Assembly: GCF_031450785.1 (NCBI RefSeq)
Contig: NZ_JARTWB010000002.1
Coordinates: 2,294,001-2,358,000, forward strand
Direction: 5' to 3'
Length of the DNA stretch: 64,000 nt
Source: Caballeronia sp. LZ062
Lineage (GTDB): Bacteria; Pseudomonadota; Gammaproteobacteria; Burkholderiales; Burkholderiaceae
Under the pieces are notes generated by a model, which ran no database searches, was not told the DNA's origin, and saw only the letters and a list, made by a program, of their open reading frames with translations. A program made the translations under genes and the position numbers. Positions 34,579-43,265 of the stretch are shown one piece after another. The number at the start of each line of letters is the position of its first letter. Position 1 is the stretch's first letter.

Positions 34579-35919
34579 CTAGCGGTCCGCGTCGCCCTTT
34601 GCGGCGAGCCCGTAACGCTTGATCTTCTCGTAGAGCGTCGCCTTGCCGACCTGCAAGCGGTCGGCGGCCACCGCCACCGCGCCGCCGCACTGCTCCAGCG
34701 TTTCCCCGATGACCGCGCGCTCGAACTGCTCGGTGCGCTCTTTCAGCGACTGCGTCGCCGTGTCGGGCGACGCGCCGACGTCGTCCAGTACGCCTAGCAC
34801 CATGCGATCCGCCGCGTTGCGCAATTCGCGGACGTTGCCGGGCCAGTCGCGCTGCATCAGTTCGGCGCGCTGCCGGTCCGTGATGAGCGGCGCGGGCCGG
34901 CCATAGCGCACGGCGGCATCGAGGAGAAAATGTTCGAAGAGCGGCACGATGTCCTCGCGACGCTCGTTGAGCGGCGGCAGCGTGATGGTCACGACGTTCA
35001 GCCGGTACAAGAGGTCGCGCCGGAACGTGCCGTCCGCGACGTGCTCGTTCATGTCGCCTTTGGCGGCGGCAACCACGCGCAGGTTCGCCCGCACCGGCTG
35101 GTTCGACCCAAGCCGCTCCAGCACGCCGTCCTGAAGCACGCGCAGCAGCTTCACTTGCAGCGAAAGCGGCATGCTCTCGATTTCGTCGAGGAACAGCGTG
35201 CCGCCCGACGCATGCTCCAGCTTGCCGATACGCCGTTTCTGCGCGCCCGTGAACGCGCCCGCCTCGAAGCCGAACATTTCGGACTCGAACATCGGCTCGG
35301 GCAGCGCGCCGCAATTCACCGCGATAAACGGTTTGTCGCGGCGCGGCGACATCTCGTGCAGACTACGCGCGATCAGTTCCTTGCCCGCGCCGGTATCGCC
35401 GTTGATGAGCACGGAGGCATCCGTCGGCGCGACGTTCGCGATGAGCCGCCGCACTTGCTCGATCGCCGGACTGCGCCCGATGATGCGCGGCGCGACGCTC
35501 GTCTGCTCGGCAAGCTCGCGCCGCAGCGCCTGATTCTCCAGCACGAGCGTGCGCCGTTCGAGCGCGCGCCGCACGGCTTCCACGAGACGCTCGGACGCGA
35601 ACGGCTTTTCGATGAAGTCGTATGCGCCGTCGCGCATGGCTTGCACGGCCATCGAAATATCGCCGTGTCCGGTGACGAGAATCACGGGCACGTCGGGCGC
35701 GCGTTCCCGGCACTGCGCGAGCAGATCGAGGCCGCTCGCGCCGGGCAGGCGGATATCGCTCACGATCACGCCGGCAAAGTTCGCGTCGATCGCGCGCGCG
35801 GCCGATTCCACGCTGCCGTGGCCCGCCACGTCGAAGCCCGCGAGTTGCAGGCTCTGCACGCTCGCGCGGCGCACGAGTTCGTCGTCTTCGATGAAGATCA
35901 CCTGCAAACCGGTGGTCAT
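34579..35919 (-). CDS. dctD: sigma-54-dependent response regulator DctD
   Basis: A 446-residue NtrC-type activator. Receiver domain with phosphoacceptor D55 in VIVSDIRLPG; AAA+ domain with Walker A NGDTGAGKE (173-181) and the sigma-54-contact loop GAFTGA (221-226); and a Fis-type C-terminal helix-turn-helix (AVAVAADRLQVGKATLYEKIKRYGL). The kinase gene dctB ends 22 bases upstream and the transporter gene dctA lies before that. It should activate dctA at the -24/-12 promoter when C4-dicarboxylates are present. Confidence 0.94.
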   Translation of the reverse strand: MTTGLQVIFIEDDELVRRASVQSLQLAGFDVAGHGSVESAARAIDANFAGVIVSDIRLPGASGLDLLAQCRERAPDVPVILVTGHGDISMAVQAMRDGAYDFIEKPFASERLVEAVRRALERRTLVLENQALRRELAEQTSVAPRIIGRSPAIEQVRRLIANVAPTDASVLINGDTGAGKELIARSLHEMSPRRDKPFIAVNCGALPEPMFESEMFGFEAGAFTGAQKRRIGKLEHASGGTLFLDEIESMPLSLQVKLLRVLQDGVLERLGSNQPVRANLRVVAAAKGDMNEHVADGTFRRDLLYRLNVVTITLPPLNERREDIVPLFEHFLLDAAVRYGRPAPLITDRQRAELMQRDWPGNVRELRNAADRMVLGVLDDVGASPDTATQSLKERTEQFERAVIGETLEQCGGAVAVAADRLQVGKATLYEKIKRYGLAAKGDADR

Positions 35920-35941
35920 GGTCTTGTCTCGATTCGAATTG

Positions 35942-37924
35942 CTACGCGCGTCGCAGCATCAAGATGAATTCTGCGCCGTGCGAATGATCGGCGTCGGCTT
36001 GCGTGCCGCCTTCCGGGCCGTCCGCGACGATGGGCGCCACGCGGTTGCGCGCCGCCAGCGTGCCGCCGTAGTCGCGCGCAATCGCCGATGAAATCGCGAG
36101 CCCGAGCCCCAGTCCGTGCCCCGTCTCCTTCGTCGTGAAGAACGGCTCGAAGAGATGCGGCAGCGCATCGGCGGGAATGCCCGGCCCGTTGTCCCGCACG
36201 ACGATTTCGACGGCATCCGCGCGCGCATTCAACTCGATCACGATGCGCGGGGCATCGCAGGACGCGACGGCATCGAGCGCATTGCCGATCAGGTTGATGA
36301 AAATTTGCTCCAGCCGCAAATCTTCGCAGCGGACGATGATCGGCGCGGCGTCGCCTTCCAGTTCCGGCGCAATGTCCAGCACGACGTTCTTCAAACGCGG
36401 CCCGAGCATGGCGAGCACGTTGCGCAGCGCCCGCGCCACATCCGTGCGCGCGTTCTTCGGCCGCGCCTTCGCGACGAAGAGCTTCAACTGATTCGTGATC
36501 TTGCCCATGCGCTCGGTGAGGGCGGCAATGGCTTCGAGGTTCTCGCGCGCCGCCGCCTGATCGCCGCGTTCGATCAAGACGCGCGTGTTGTCGGAGAAAC
36601 TGCGCAGCGCCGCAAGCGGCTGATTCAGTTCGTGCGTAATGCCCGCCGCCATCTGCCCGAGCGCGGCGAGTTTGCTCGCCTGAACGAGTTCGTCGTGCGC
36701 GGCGCGCAGGTCCTGCTCGGCGCGCGTGCGTTCGTTTACTTCCTTCGTGAGCTGCGCGTTCGCCTGAGACAGGTCCGCCGTGCGCTCCGCGACGCGCTGG
36801 TTCAGTTCCGCATACGCCGCCTGCAACAACTCGCGGCTGCGGATCATCTCGCGCACGCGCGCGCGCCGCATGCGCCAGTAGAACGCGAGCAGACACAGCG
36901 AAACGAAGACGAGCGCCGTGACGACGACCGCCGTCTGCGCCGCGCTTTCGACCGGATCGAGCGGCGCCATCGTGATGAGTTGCCAGTCCGGCTCGCCGAT
37001 AGAACGGCGCGTCGCAAGAAAAGTCGGCGCGTTGTGCCCGCCGCCGACGCGCACGATCTGCGCGCCGCCTTCCAGCGTTTCGACGATAGACATGGGCAGC
37101 GGCGTAATGGGCTGCTGCGCGTACTGACGCGTCTGATATACCGACGCCTCCACGCTCTGCGGCAGCGGCCGCACCGTGTGATATTTCCATGACGGCACCG
37201 ACGACAGAAAGATCACGCCGTGATCGTCGGTGACGAGGAGCGGCTCGGACGCATCCGCGCCTTGCAGCCATTCGAGATTCAGCTTCACGACCGCCACGCC
37301 GATCAGCTCGTGCCCGCCTTCCTGATACACCGGCTGCGAGATGTAGTAGCCCGGTTCGAGCGAAATCGTCCCGAGTCCGAAGAATCGTCCGACGCCGCCT
37401 TTCACTGCATCGACGAAATACGGCCGGAAGTGATATTCCACGCCGATGAAGCTGTCCGGCCCGCGCCAGTTGCTTGCCGCGACGCAGTAGCCGTCGGCGC
37501 GAATCAGGTAGGTCGCCGTGGCATGCGCGCGGCGGTTGAGGTCTTCGAGATAGCGGTTCGCACGATCCACGTTGCTCGCATTCGGCGCAACGAGCACGTC
37601 CTGCACGAACGGATGGCGCGAAAGCAGATACGGCAGATATTCGTAGCGGTCGAGCGTGCTTTTCAGCGTGCTCGTCGTGCGGTCGACGCGCGCCGCCGCG
37701 TTGCGCCGCAGTTCGTCGATTCCGCGCTGCCGCTCGACGTGCCACGTGAGCGCGCAGCACGCCGCGAGCAGCGCGGCGAGTGCAAAGAACACGAGGATGC
37801 GGCGCGTCACTTGAGCAGATTCCCGCGATTGAGAATCTCTCATTGTGGCATAGGCGTTTTCGGGATAAGCCTGCCGAAGCGCGCGCGGCGAAGCGTCCGC
37901 AGTCGGAGGCTTCGCCGCTTGCAT
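35942..37924 (-). CDS. dctB: C4-dicarboxylate sensor histidine kinase DctB
   Basis: A 660-residue kinase: cytoplasmic N-tail, transmembrane helix (VTRRILVFFALAALLAACCAL), a periplasmic double-PAS-like sensor with DctB features (GYYISQPVYQEGG), a second helix (AVVVTALVFVSLCLLAFYW), a coiled coil, the H box AAGITHELNQPLAALRSFSDN and an ATPase domain with NLIGNALDAV, DNGPGIP and GHGLGLGLAIS. It senses succinate-type acids and phosphorylates DctD. The first ATG is used; an internal ATG at 37843 would drop 27 residues. It lies 23 bases after dctA. Confidence 0.93.
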   Translation of the reverse strand: MQAAKPPTADASPRALRQAYPENAYATMRDSQSRESAQVTRRILVFFALAALLAACCALTWHVERQRGIDELRRNAAARVDRTTSTLKSTLDRYEYLPYLLSRHPFVQDVLVAPNASNVDRANRYLEDLNRRAHATATYLIRADGYCVAASNWRGPDSFIGVEYHFRPYFVDAVKGGVGRFFGLGTISLEPGYYISQPVYQEGGHELIGVAVVKLNLEWLQGADASEPLLVTDDHGVIFLSSVPSWKYHTVRPLPQSVEASVYQTRQYAQQPITPLPMSIVETLEGGAQIVRVGGGHNAPTFLATRRSIGEPDWQLITMAPLDPVESAAQTAVVVTALVFVSLCLLAFYWRMRRARVREMIRSRELLQAAYAELNQRVAERTADLSQANAQLTKEVNERTRAEQDLRAAHDELVQASKLAALGQMAAGITHELNQPLAALRSFSDNTRVLIERGDQAAARENLEAIAALTERMGKITNQLKLFVAKARPKNARTDVARALRNVLAMLGPRLKNVVLDIAPELEGDAAPIIVRCEDLRLEQIFINLIGNALDAVASCDAPRIVIELNARADAVEIVVRDNGPGIPADALPHLFEPFFTTKETGHGLGLGLAISSAIARDYGGTLAARNRVAPIVADGPEGGTQADADHSHGAEFILMLRRA

Positions 37925-37947
37925 GGTCGCATCCGTCCCGAATCGCT

Positions 37948-39234
37948 TTAGACCGTTTCGGCTTCCTCGGTCACGTCCACATTGCGATGCAAGGCCGCAC
38001 GCAGCTTGGCGCGGTCGAGTTCACGCTCCCACGCCGAAACGACCACCGTTGCCACGCCATTGCCGACGATGTTCGTCAGCGCGCGGCATTCGCTCATGAA
38101 ACGGTCGACGCCAAGAATCAGCACCATGCCGGAGAGCGGAATGGTCGGCACCACCGCGAGCGTCGCGGCGAGCGTGATGAAACCCGCGCCGGTCACGCCG
38201 CTCGCGCCCTTCGACGTCAGCATCGTCACTGCGAGCAGCGTCAACTGCTGGCCCCACGTGAGGTCCGTGTTGGTCGCCTGCGCGATAAAAAGCACGGCCA
38301 TCGTCATGTAGATGTTGGTGCCGTCGAGGTTGAACGAATAGCCGGTCGGCACGACGAGACCCACGACCGAGCGGGAGCAGCCGAGCTTTTCTAGCTTCAG
38401 CATGAGTTGCGGCAGCGCGGCTTCGGACGAACTCGTGCCGAGCACGATCAGCAGTTCTTCCTTGATATACGCGACAAAGCGCAGCACCGAGAAGCCGACC
38501 ATGCGCGCGATGATGCCGAGCACCACGACGACGAACACGACGGACGTCAGATAGAACGTGCCGATCAGTTTGAGCATGGGCACGAGCGAGCCGATGCCGT
38601 ACTTGCCGATGGTGAACGCCATGGCGCCGAACGCGCCGATGGGCGCGAGCTTCGTGATGATGCCGACCATGCCGAAAAGCACGCTCGACAGGCTTTCGAT
38701 GAAGCTCGTCACCGGCCTGCCGCGTTCGCCGAGATGCGTGAGCACCGCGCCGAACAACAGCGCGATCAGCAGGATCTGCAAGATCTCGCCCTGCGCAAAG
38801 GCGGACGAGAGCGTGTCCGGAATGATGTGCATGAAGAAGTCGACGGCGCTCTGGCCGTGCGCGGCCTTCGCGGCGTACGTGTCGATGGCCTTGTGATCGA
38901 GCGTCGCGGGATCGACGTTGAAGCCGACGCCCGGCCGCAGCACGTGCGTGGCGACGAGGCCGAGAATCAGCGCGAAGGTCGACACGACTTCGAAGTACAG
39001 CAGCGCCTTGCCGCCAACGCGCCCGACTTTCTTCATGTCCTCCATGCCGGCGATGCCGGTCACGACGGTACAGAAGATGATCGGCCCGATAACCATCTTG
39101 ATGAGCTTGATGAAGCCGTCGCCGAGCGGCTTCATGTCGGTGGCGAGCGAGGGATAGAAATGCCCGAGCGCAATACCGATGGCAATGGCCACGAGCACCT
39201 GCACGTACAGGACTTTATAGAAAGGTTTCTTCAC
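37948..39234 (-). CDS. dctA: C4-dicarboxylate:proton/sodium symporter DctA
   Basis: A 428-residue DAACS-family carrier for succinate, fumarate and malate in the inner membrane. The substrate-binding hairpin [20 protein letters not shown] and the unwound helix [27 protein letters not shown] are complete. The start is GTG 39234 ([12 protein letters not shown]), with GGA nine bases upstream; TTG 39249 has no site. It is the first gene of a dctA-dctB-dctD run, whereas in rhizobia dctA and dctBD diverge. Two -24/-12 elements and a short leader ORF lie upstream. Confidence 0.94.
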   Translation of the reverse strand: MKKPFYKVLYVQVLVAIAIGIALGHFYPSLATDMKPLGDGFIKLIKMVIGPIIFCTVVTGIAGMEDMKKVGRVGGKALLYFEVVSTFALILGLVATHVLRPGVGFNVDPATLDHKAIDTYAAKAAHGQSAVDFFMHIIPDTLSSAFAQGEILQILLIALLFGAVLTHLGERGRPVTSFIESLSSVLFGMVGIITKLAPIGAFGAMAFTIGKYGIGSLVPMLKLIGTFYLTSVVFVVVVLGIIARMVGFSVLRFVAYIKEELLIVLGTSSSEAALPQLMLKLEKLGCSRSVVGLVVPTGYSFNLDGTNIYMTMAVLFIAQATNTDLTWGQQLTLLAVTMLTSKGASGVTGAGFITLAATLAVVPTIPLSGMVLILGVDRFMSECRALTNIVGNGVATVVVSAWERELDRAKLRAALHRNVDVTEEAETV

Positions 39235-39261
39235 GATGGTTCCAGGCAATATCAGGCAGTT

Positions 39262-39277
39262 GGCAACAAAAGCGCCA
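39262..39277 (-). promoter_or_regulatory. proximal -24/-12 (sigma-54-like) element before dctA
   Basis: Minus strand TGGCGC-TTTTG-TTGCC keeps the GG and GC at RpoN spacing, with two departures from consensus. A start near 39250 would leave a leader of about 15 bases. Confidence 0.45.
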
Positions 39278-39378
39278 GCGGCGAGCCGCGAAGTGCGGGC
39301 AAAGCGGCGACGCGTGGCGAAGTGCCGCGCGCGGGCCAGATCGCGTCGCGTAAGCGAGAGCCGCTACGTCGACGGATT

Positions 39379-39408
39379 TCAGGGACGGTTGGGTGTGGGA
39401 TGGGTCAT
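39379..39408 (-). CDS. possible nine-codon leader peptide upstream of dctA
   Basis: ATG-to-TGA frame reading MTHPTPNRP. A strong Shine-Dalgarno AAGGAGA (39416-39422) lies seven bases before the ATG, better than that of dctA itself. It would be near the 5' end of a transcript from the distal sigma-54 element and ends 144 bases before the dctA start. It is rich in proline and threonine. It may be a regulatory leader or chance; no homologue is known to me. Confidence 0.35.
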   Translation of the reverse strand: MTHPTPNRP

Positions 39409-39461
39409 CGGCTTGTCTCCTTGGGTCTTTTGGGCGGCTTCGCGGGCCATGACATCTTCAT

Positions 39462-39477
39462 TGCAAGGGCAATGCCA
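39462..39477 (-). promoter_or_regulatory. distal sigma-54 promoter of dctA
   Basis: Minus strand TGGCAT-TGCCC-TTGCA matches the RpoN consensus with exact spacing and has the same core as the glnK promoter in this window. A start near 39450 would place the leader ORF about 40 bases in and dctA about 215 bases in. Confidence 0.7.
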
Positions 39478-39540
39478 GTTTGCAAATCGCCGTAAGCCCT
39501 TGAGGTTGAAGCCTTCTGGTGTGCCGCGAGCCAAGGGGGG

Positions 39541-39562
39541 TCCGAGTTTCCGGAAAAGCGGA
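39541..39562. promoter_or_regulatory. candidate DctD activator site
   Basis: TCCG-AG-TTTCCGGAAA-AG-CGGA: a 22-base inverted repeat with a perfect ten-base core, 64 bases upstream of the distal -24 element, a normal distance for a sigma-54 activator. Confidence 0.5.
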
Positions 39563-39619
39563 GGGTGGGTGTCCGGTGATCTGGACGCAACCGCGCTTTA
39601 CTTGCCGATTTACAAGCCG

Positions 39620-39647
39620 AAAAAAAACCCACGTCACCGTGGGTTTT
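39620..39647 (-). terminator. lipA terminator
   Basis: AAAACCCACG and CGTGGGTTTT pair around TCAC; on the minus strand a run of eight U follows (overlapping the stem base). It lies 25 bases after the lipA stop. Confidence 0.85.
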
Positions 39648-39671
39648 CAACAGAAGCCAGCCGCAGCGGAA

Positions 39672-40676
39672 TCAAACCACTCCCGCCCCATGCGCCTGCA
39701 AATCAGCGTGATAGCTCGACCGCACCATCGCGCCGACGGCCGCGTGCGTGAAGCCCATCTTGTACGCTTCTTCCTCGTACATCTTGAACGTGTCCGGATG
39801 CACATAGGCGCGCACCGGCAGGTGATGTTCCGACGGCTGCAAGTACTGGCCGATGGTCAGCATATCGACGTCGTGCGCGCGCAGATCGCGCATCACCTGA
39901 AGAATTTCCTCCTCCGTTTCGCCCAAGCCGACCATCAGGCCCGACTTCGTCGCCACTTCCGGATGCAGCGCCTTGAAATCCTTCAGCAGCTTCAGCGAGT
40001 GATGATAATCCGAGCCCGGACGCGCTTCCTTATAGAGACGCGGCACCGTTTCAAGATTGTGGTTCATCACGTCGGGCGGCGCGGCGGTCAGAATGTTGAT
40101 CGCGCGGTCCAGACGCCCGCGGAAATCGGGCGTCAGAATCTCGATGCGCGTTTCCGGCGACTGCTCGCGCACTTGCCGGATGCACTCCACGAAGTGCGCC
40201 GCGCCGCCGTCGCGCAGATCGTCGCGGTCCACGCTCGTGATCACGACATACTTCAGCTTCAGCGCGCCGATGGTGCGCGCGAGATTCAGCGGCTCCTCGG
40301 GATCGAGCGGATCGGGACGGCCGTGGCCGACGTCGCAGAACGGGCAGCGGCGGGTGCACTTGTCGCCCATAATCATGAACGTGGCCGTGCCCTTGCCGAA
40401 GCATTCGCCGATATTCGGGCAGCTCGCTTCCTCGCAAACCGTGTGCAGATTGTGCTCGCGCAGAATCTGCTTGATCTCGTTGAAACGCGAATTGCCGGTC
40501 GCCGTGCGCACGCGAATCCACTCCGGCTTCTTCAGCTTCTCGATCGGCACGACCTTGATCGGAATGCGCGATGTCTTCGCCTGCGCCTTCTGTTTCGCGG
40601 TGGCGTCGTAGGGCGCGGGGATCGTCGGGGAAGCGGGAGCGGTGTCGCCTGCCAGGTTTGCGGTTGCGTCAGTCAT
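39672..40676 (-). CDS. lipA: lipoyl synthase
   Basis: A 334-residue radical-SAM enzyme that inserts two sulfurs into octanoyl groups on lipoyl domains. The auxiliary cluster cysteines are C81, C86 and C92 ([12 protein letters not shown]) and the radical-SAM cluster is C107, C111 and C114 (CTRRCPFC). The C-terminal RSSYHAD serine motif is also present. The start overlaps the lipB stop (ATGA), so translation is coupled to lipB; the longer upstream frame lies inside lipB. Confidence 0.97.
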   Translation of the reverse strand: MTDATANLAGDTAPASPTIPAPYDATAKQKAQAKTSRIPIKVVPIEKLKKPEWIRVRTATGNSRFNEIKQILREHNLHTVCEEASCPNIGECFGKGTATFMIMGDKCTRRCPFCDVGHGRPDPLDPEEPLNLARTIGALKLKYVVITSVDRDDLRDGGAAHFVECIRQVREQSPETRIEILTPDFRGRLDRAINILTAAPPDVMNHNLETVPRLYKEARPGSDYHHSLKLLKDFKALHPEVATKSGLMVGLGETEEEILQVMRDLRAHDVDMLTIGQYLQPSEHHLPVRAYVHPDTFKMYEEEAYKMGFTHAAVGAMVRSSYHADLQAHGAGVV

Positions 40677-41476
40677 TCGGTTGATCCGGTAGATGCAGCG
40701 GGACGGCTCGCGCCGTCTTGCGGTTGAGCGGCGGCGCTCGGCGTGCCGTCGATCTGATGCGCCAGTTTTTCGGCGAGCGTGAGTGCGACATCGCGCCAGC
40801 CGGCCACGACGCCGAGCGTCGCCATGTCGACCGTTTCGAGTCCCGCGTAGCCGCACGGGTTGATCGCGAGGAACGGCCGAAGGTCCATCTTCACGTTCAG
40901 GCTGACGCCGTGATAGCTGCAGCCGTTGCGGATCTTGAGCCCGAGCGCGGCGATCTTCGCGCCCTGATGCCGTTCGTGCAAACGAACGTTCGCGCCCCGT
41001 TGCGCGTGTAGCGCTCTCGGCGCGGCGACGTAAATGCCGGGCGCGCCCGCCTTGCGGTCGGTCGCGAGATTATACGTGGCGAGCGTTTCGATCACGGCCT
41101 CTTCGATGCGCCGCACCAGCTCGCGAACCATCAGCTTTCGGCGGCGCAAGTCGATCAGCAGATACGCGACGATCTGCCCCGGCCCGTGATACGTGATCTG
41201 CCCGCCGCGATCCACCTTCACGAGTGGAATGCCGCTGTCGGCCAAGAGCAGATGCGCGGGATCGCCCGCGAGACCGAGCGTGAAAACCTGCGGATGTTCG
41301 ACGAGCCAGATTTCGTCAGGCGTATCGGGCGTACGGGCGTCCGTGAACGCGCGCATCGCGTCGAAACTCTCGCCGTACGGCTCGAGCCCGCGCCAGCGCA
41401 AAATTACGTCGCCGGGCAAGTCTATGGCAGGCTCGGAGGAAAGCTCGGTAGAGAAGGCAAGCGGCGTGGCGGACAT
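40673..41476 (-). CDS. lipB: octanoyl-[acyl carrier protein]-protein octanoyltransferase
   Basis: A 267-residue transferase that moves octanoate from ACP to lipoyl domains, before LipA. The catalytic pair is K174 in [14 protein letters not shown] and C208 in [14 protein letters not shown]; the substrate loop [14 protein letters not shown] is intact. Residues about 151-170 form a basic insertion ([19 protein letters not shown]) between the two conserved strands PGIYV and GAKIAALG. The C-terminal 25 residues are low-complexity. It is cotranscribed with lipA. Confidence 0.95.
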   Translation of the reverse strand: MSATPLAFSTELSSEPAIDLPGDVILRWRGLEPYGESFDAMRAFTDARTPDTPDEIWLVEHPQVFTLGLAGDPAHLLLADSGIPLVKVDRGGQITYHGPGQIVAYLLIDLRRRKLMVRELVRRIEEAVIETLATYNLATDRKAGAPGIYVAAPRALHAQRGANVRLHERHQGAKIAALGLKIRNGCSYHGVSLNVKMDLRPFLAINPCGYAGLETVDMATLGVVAGWRDVALTLAEKLAHQIDGTPSAAAQPQDGASRPAASTGSTE

Positions 41477-41547
41477 GGTTTCGGTAGTTTACCGAAATCG
41501 CTCCAAGCCCGCCCGCCGTGAAGACGAAGATAGACGGTCGCGCACGC

Positions 41548-41874
41548 TCACACGGTGCGCCAGCCGGCGCGAAAACGCAGCGCAAGGCGCTCGATGCGTG
41601 TGGACAGCCAACGAATCGCCCGTTCATCGCGACGCGGCACGATGGTGAACACGACGCGCGCGGGCTGGTCGCCTTCCGCCGAAAGCCATAGCCGTTCGCG
41701 CTCGCGCAGCTTCAGCCGGTCGCCGGGCGCGAGCCAGTAGTCCTCGATGTCGTTGCTGCGTGTCGCCCAGACCGGGCTACCGTGCACGGTGAGCCGCGTG
41801 CCGCGCGCAATGCGCATCGGCACGGTTTCGCCGGGATTGATTTCGAACGTGACGCTTGTTGATATTTCTCGCAT
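41548..41874 (-). CDS. DUF2917-family protein
   Basis: A 108-residue protein with the DUF2917 pattern: VTFEINPGETVPMRIARGTRLTVHGSPVWATRSND and DYWLAPGDRLKLRERERLWLSAE, a small cupin-like beta barrel. Its function is unknown. It is divergent from a LysR gene of the GcvA type, a pairing seen repeatedly in Burkholderiaceae, so the LysR protein may control it. ATG 41874 begins the conserved domain. The pair separates lipB from ybeD. Confidence 0.78.
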   Translation of the reverse strand: MREISTSVTFEINPGETVPMRIARGTRLTVHGSPVWATRSNDIEDYWLAPGDRLKLRERERLWLSAEGDQPARVVFTIVPRRDERAIRWLSTRIERLALRFRAGWRTV

Positions 41875-41950
41875 GATCGACTCCGCCAACGGAACGTTTC
41901 GATGACTAGAATCGTAGGCGTAGCAAGGCATCGGACAAAACGATCAATTT

Positions 41951-41964
41951 TCACCGCTATGTGA
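41951..41964. promoter_or_regulatory. LysR-type binding site candidate
   Basis: TCAC-CGCTAT-GTGA is an inverted repeat in the divergent gap, 34 bases before the LysR start, with the T-N11-A character of LysR boxes. Confidence 0.4.
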
Positions 41965-41997
41965 GCCGAATTGACAAACGCACCCGTGAATATCCAC

Positions 41998-42957
41998 ATG
42001 GACCTCCGCCAGCTTCCCGCGCTGAACGCGCTGCGGGCGTTCGAAGCCGCCGCCCGTCACGAGAGCTTCTCGCGCGCCGCCGACGAGCTTTTCGTCACGC
42101 ACGGCGCGGTCAGTCATCAGATACGCGCGCTGGAGGCGGAACTCGGCGTGGCGCTTTTTGCCCGCGACGGCAAGCGCGTTCGCCTCACCGACCGCGGCCG
42201 ACAGTACGCGGCGGACGTGCGCGCGGCGCTCGTCGCGCTCGCGGAATCGACGCGGCGCATCCGCTCGGGCGACCGGGACCGGCGGCTCGTCGTGTCGATG
42301 CTGTCGTCGTTTTCGGCGCGCTGGCTCACGTCGCGCGTCGGCGGTTTCATCGAAAAACATCCGGAATTCGATCTCGAACTGCTGTCGACGAACGCGCTCA
42401 CCGACTTCAGCCGCGACGACGTGGACGTGGCCATCCGCTTCGGCTATGGCAAGTATTCGGGCGTGCACGCCGAGCCGCTGCTCGACGAAGTGTTTTTTCC
42501 GGCGTGCTCGCCACGCTTCAACGGCGGCGCGTTGCCGCGCGCGCCAGCCGACCTTGCGAACATGCCGCTTTTGCGCTCCGGCGATGAGCTATGGCGCCCG
42601 TGGTTCGACGCGGCTGGCCTGCCGGACATGCCGGAGCCAAAACGCGGCGTCTTGTTCGAGGATTCGTCTAATTTGCTGCAAGCGGCCATCGACGGCCAGG
42701 GGATCGCGCTCGTGCGGCGCTCGCTCGCAATGCGGGAAATCATCGACGGGCGGCTCGTGAGGCTTTTCAACGTGGATGGTCCGAGTCCGTGGACCTACTA
42801 CTTCGTGTGCCCGCCGGAGTTGCTCGCGACCAAACGCGTGCAGGCGTTTCGGGAGTGGATTTTCTCCGAAGCGGAGAAGTTCAGGCAGCTCTACGAGCGC
42901 ACGCCCGCCGTGTGCGATGCGCCCGCAGCCTCAGGCAATCTCAGAGCACTACCTTGA
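41998..42957 (+). CDS. LysR-family regulator, GcvA subgroup
   Basis: A 319-residue regulator. The N-terminal winged helix has LPALNALRAFEAAARHESFSRAADELFVTHGAVSHQIRALE, the GcvA-type form. The C-terminal periplasmic-binding-like domain has SMLSSFSARWLTSRVGGF and VDVAIRFGYGKYSG. The target is unknown; the DUF2917 gene divergent to it is the best candidate. ATG 41998 is chosen; GTG 41986 and TTG 41971 are in frame. The last 17 bases overlap the end of the convergent ybeD gene. Confidence 0.9.
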   Translation: MDLRQLPALNALRAFEAAARHESFSRAADELFVTHGAVSHQIRALEAELGVALFARDGKRVRLTDRGRQYAADVRAALVALAESTRRIRSGDRDRRLVVSMLSSFSARWLTSRVGGFIEKHPEFDLELLSTNALTDFSRDDVDVAIRFGYGKYSGVHAEPLLDEVFFPACSPRFNGGALPRAPADLANMPLLRSGDELWRPWFDAAGLPDMPEPKRGVLFEDSSNLLQAAIDGQGIALVRRSLAMREIIDGRLVRLFNVDGPSPWTYYFVCPPELLATKRVQAFREWIFSEAEKFRQLYERTPAVCDAPAASGNLRALP

Positions 42958-43255
42958 CCATCGGGTGCCCGGTGAGCGCGCGATAGATGTCGTCCAGATG
43001 CGCGCGGTTCTGCGCGCGCACCGTGCACGTGAGACCCGTGTAGTTGCCGCCGGACGAAGGCCGCGCTTCGACGCGCGAGACGTCGAATTCGCCGTCGAAC
43101 TCGCGGATCACGGTGACGATGGTGTCCTGAAACTCGGGATGCGACTTGCCCATCACTTTGATCGGGAAATCGCAGGGGAAGTTGAACAGCTCGTCGGTGC
43201 TGCTGGCCTGCGTCGGATCGGCCGACTGCGGCTTGGAATCGAATGAATCGGACAT
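42941..43255 (-). CDS. YbeD/DUF493-family protein
   Basis: A 104-residue ACT-like protein matching DUF493: FNFPCDFPIKVMGKSHPEFQDTIVTVIREFD and SSGGNYTGLTCTVRAQNRAHLDDIYRALTGHPMVKVVL. The family is found beside lipB, suggesting a link with lipoate metabolism, but its role is unknown. Here it is separated from lipB by two genes. GGAGAAAG lies before the ATG. The D-amino-acid aminotransferase gene ends ten bases upstream. Confidence 0.9.
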   Translation of the reverse strand: MSDSFDSKPQSADPTQASSTDELFNFPCDFPIKVMGKSHPEFQDTIVTVIREFDGEFDVSRVEARPSSGGNYTGLTCTVRAQNRAHLDDIYRALTGHPMVKVVL

Positions 43256-43265
43256 GACTTTCTCC

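Noticed and set aside
41548..42957. Recent horizontal transfer of the DUF2917/LysR pair
   Set aside because: Base composition and codon use match the neighbours, and there is no mobile-element remnant. Only an unusual gene order can be claimed.
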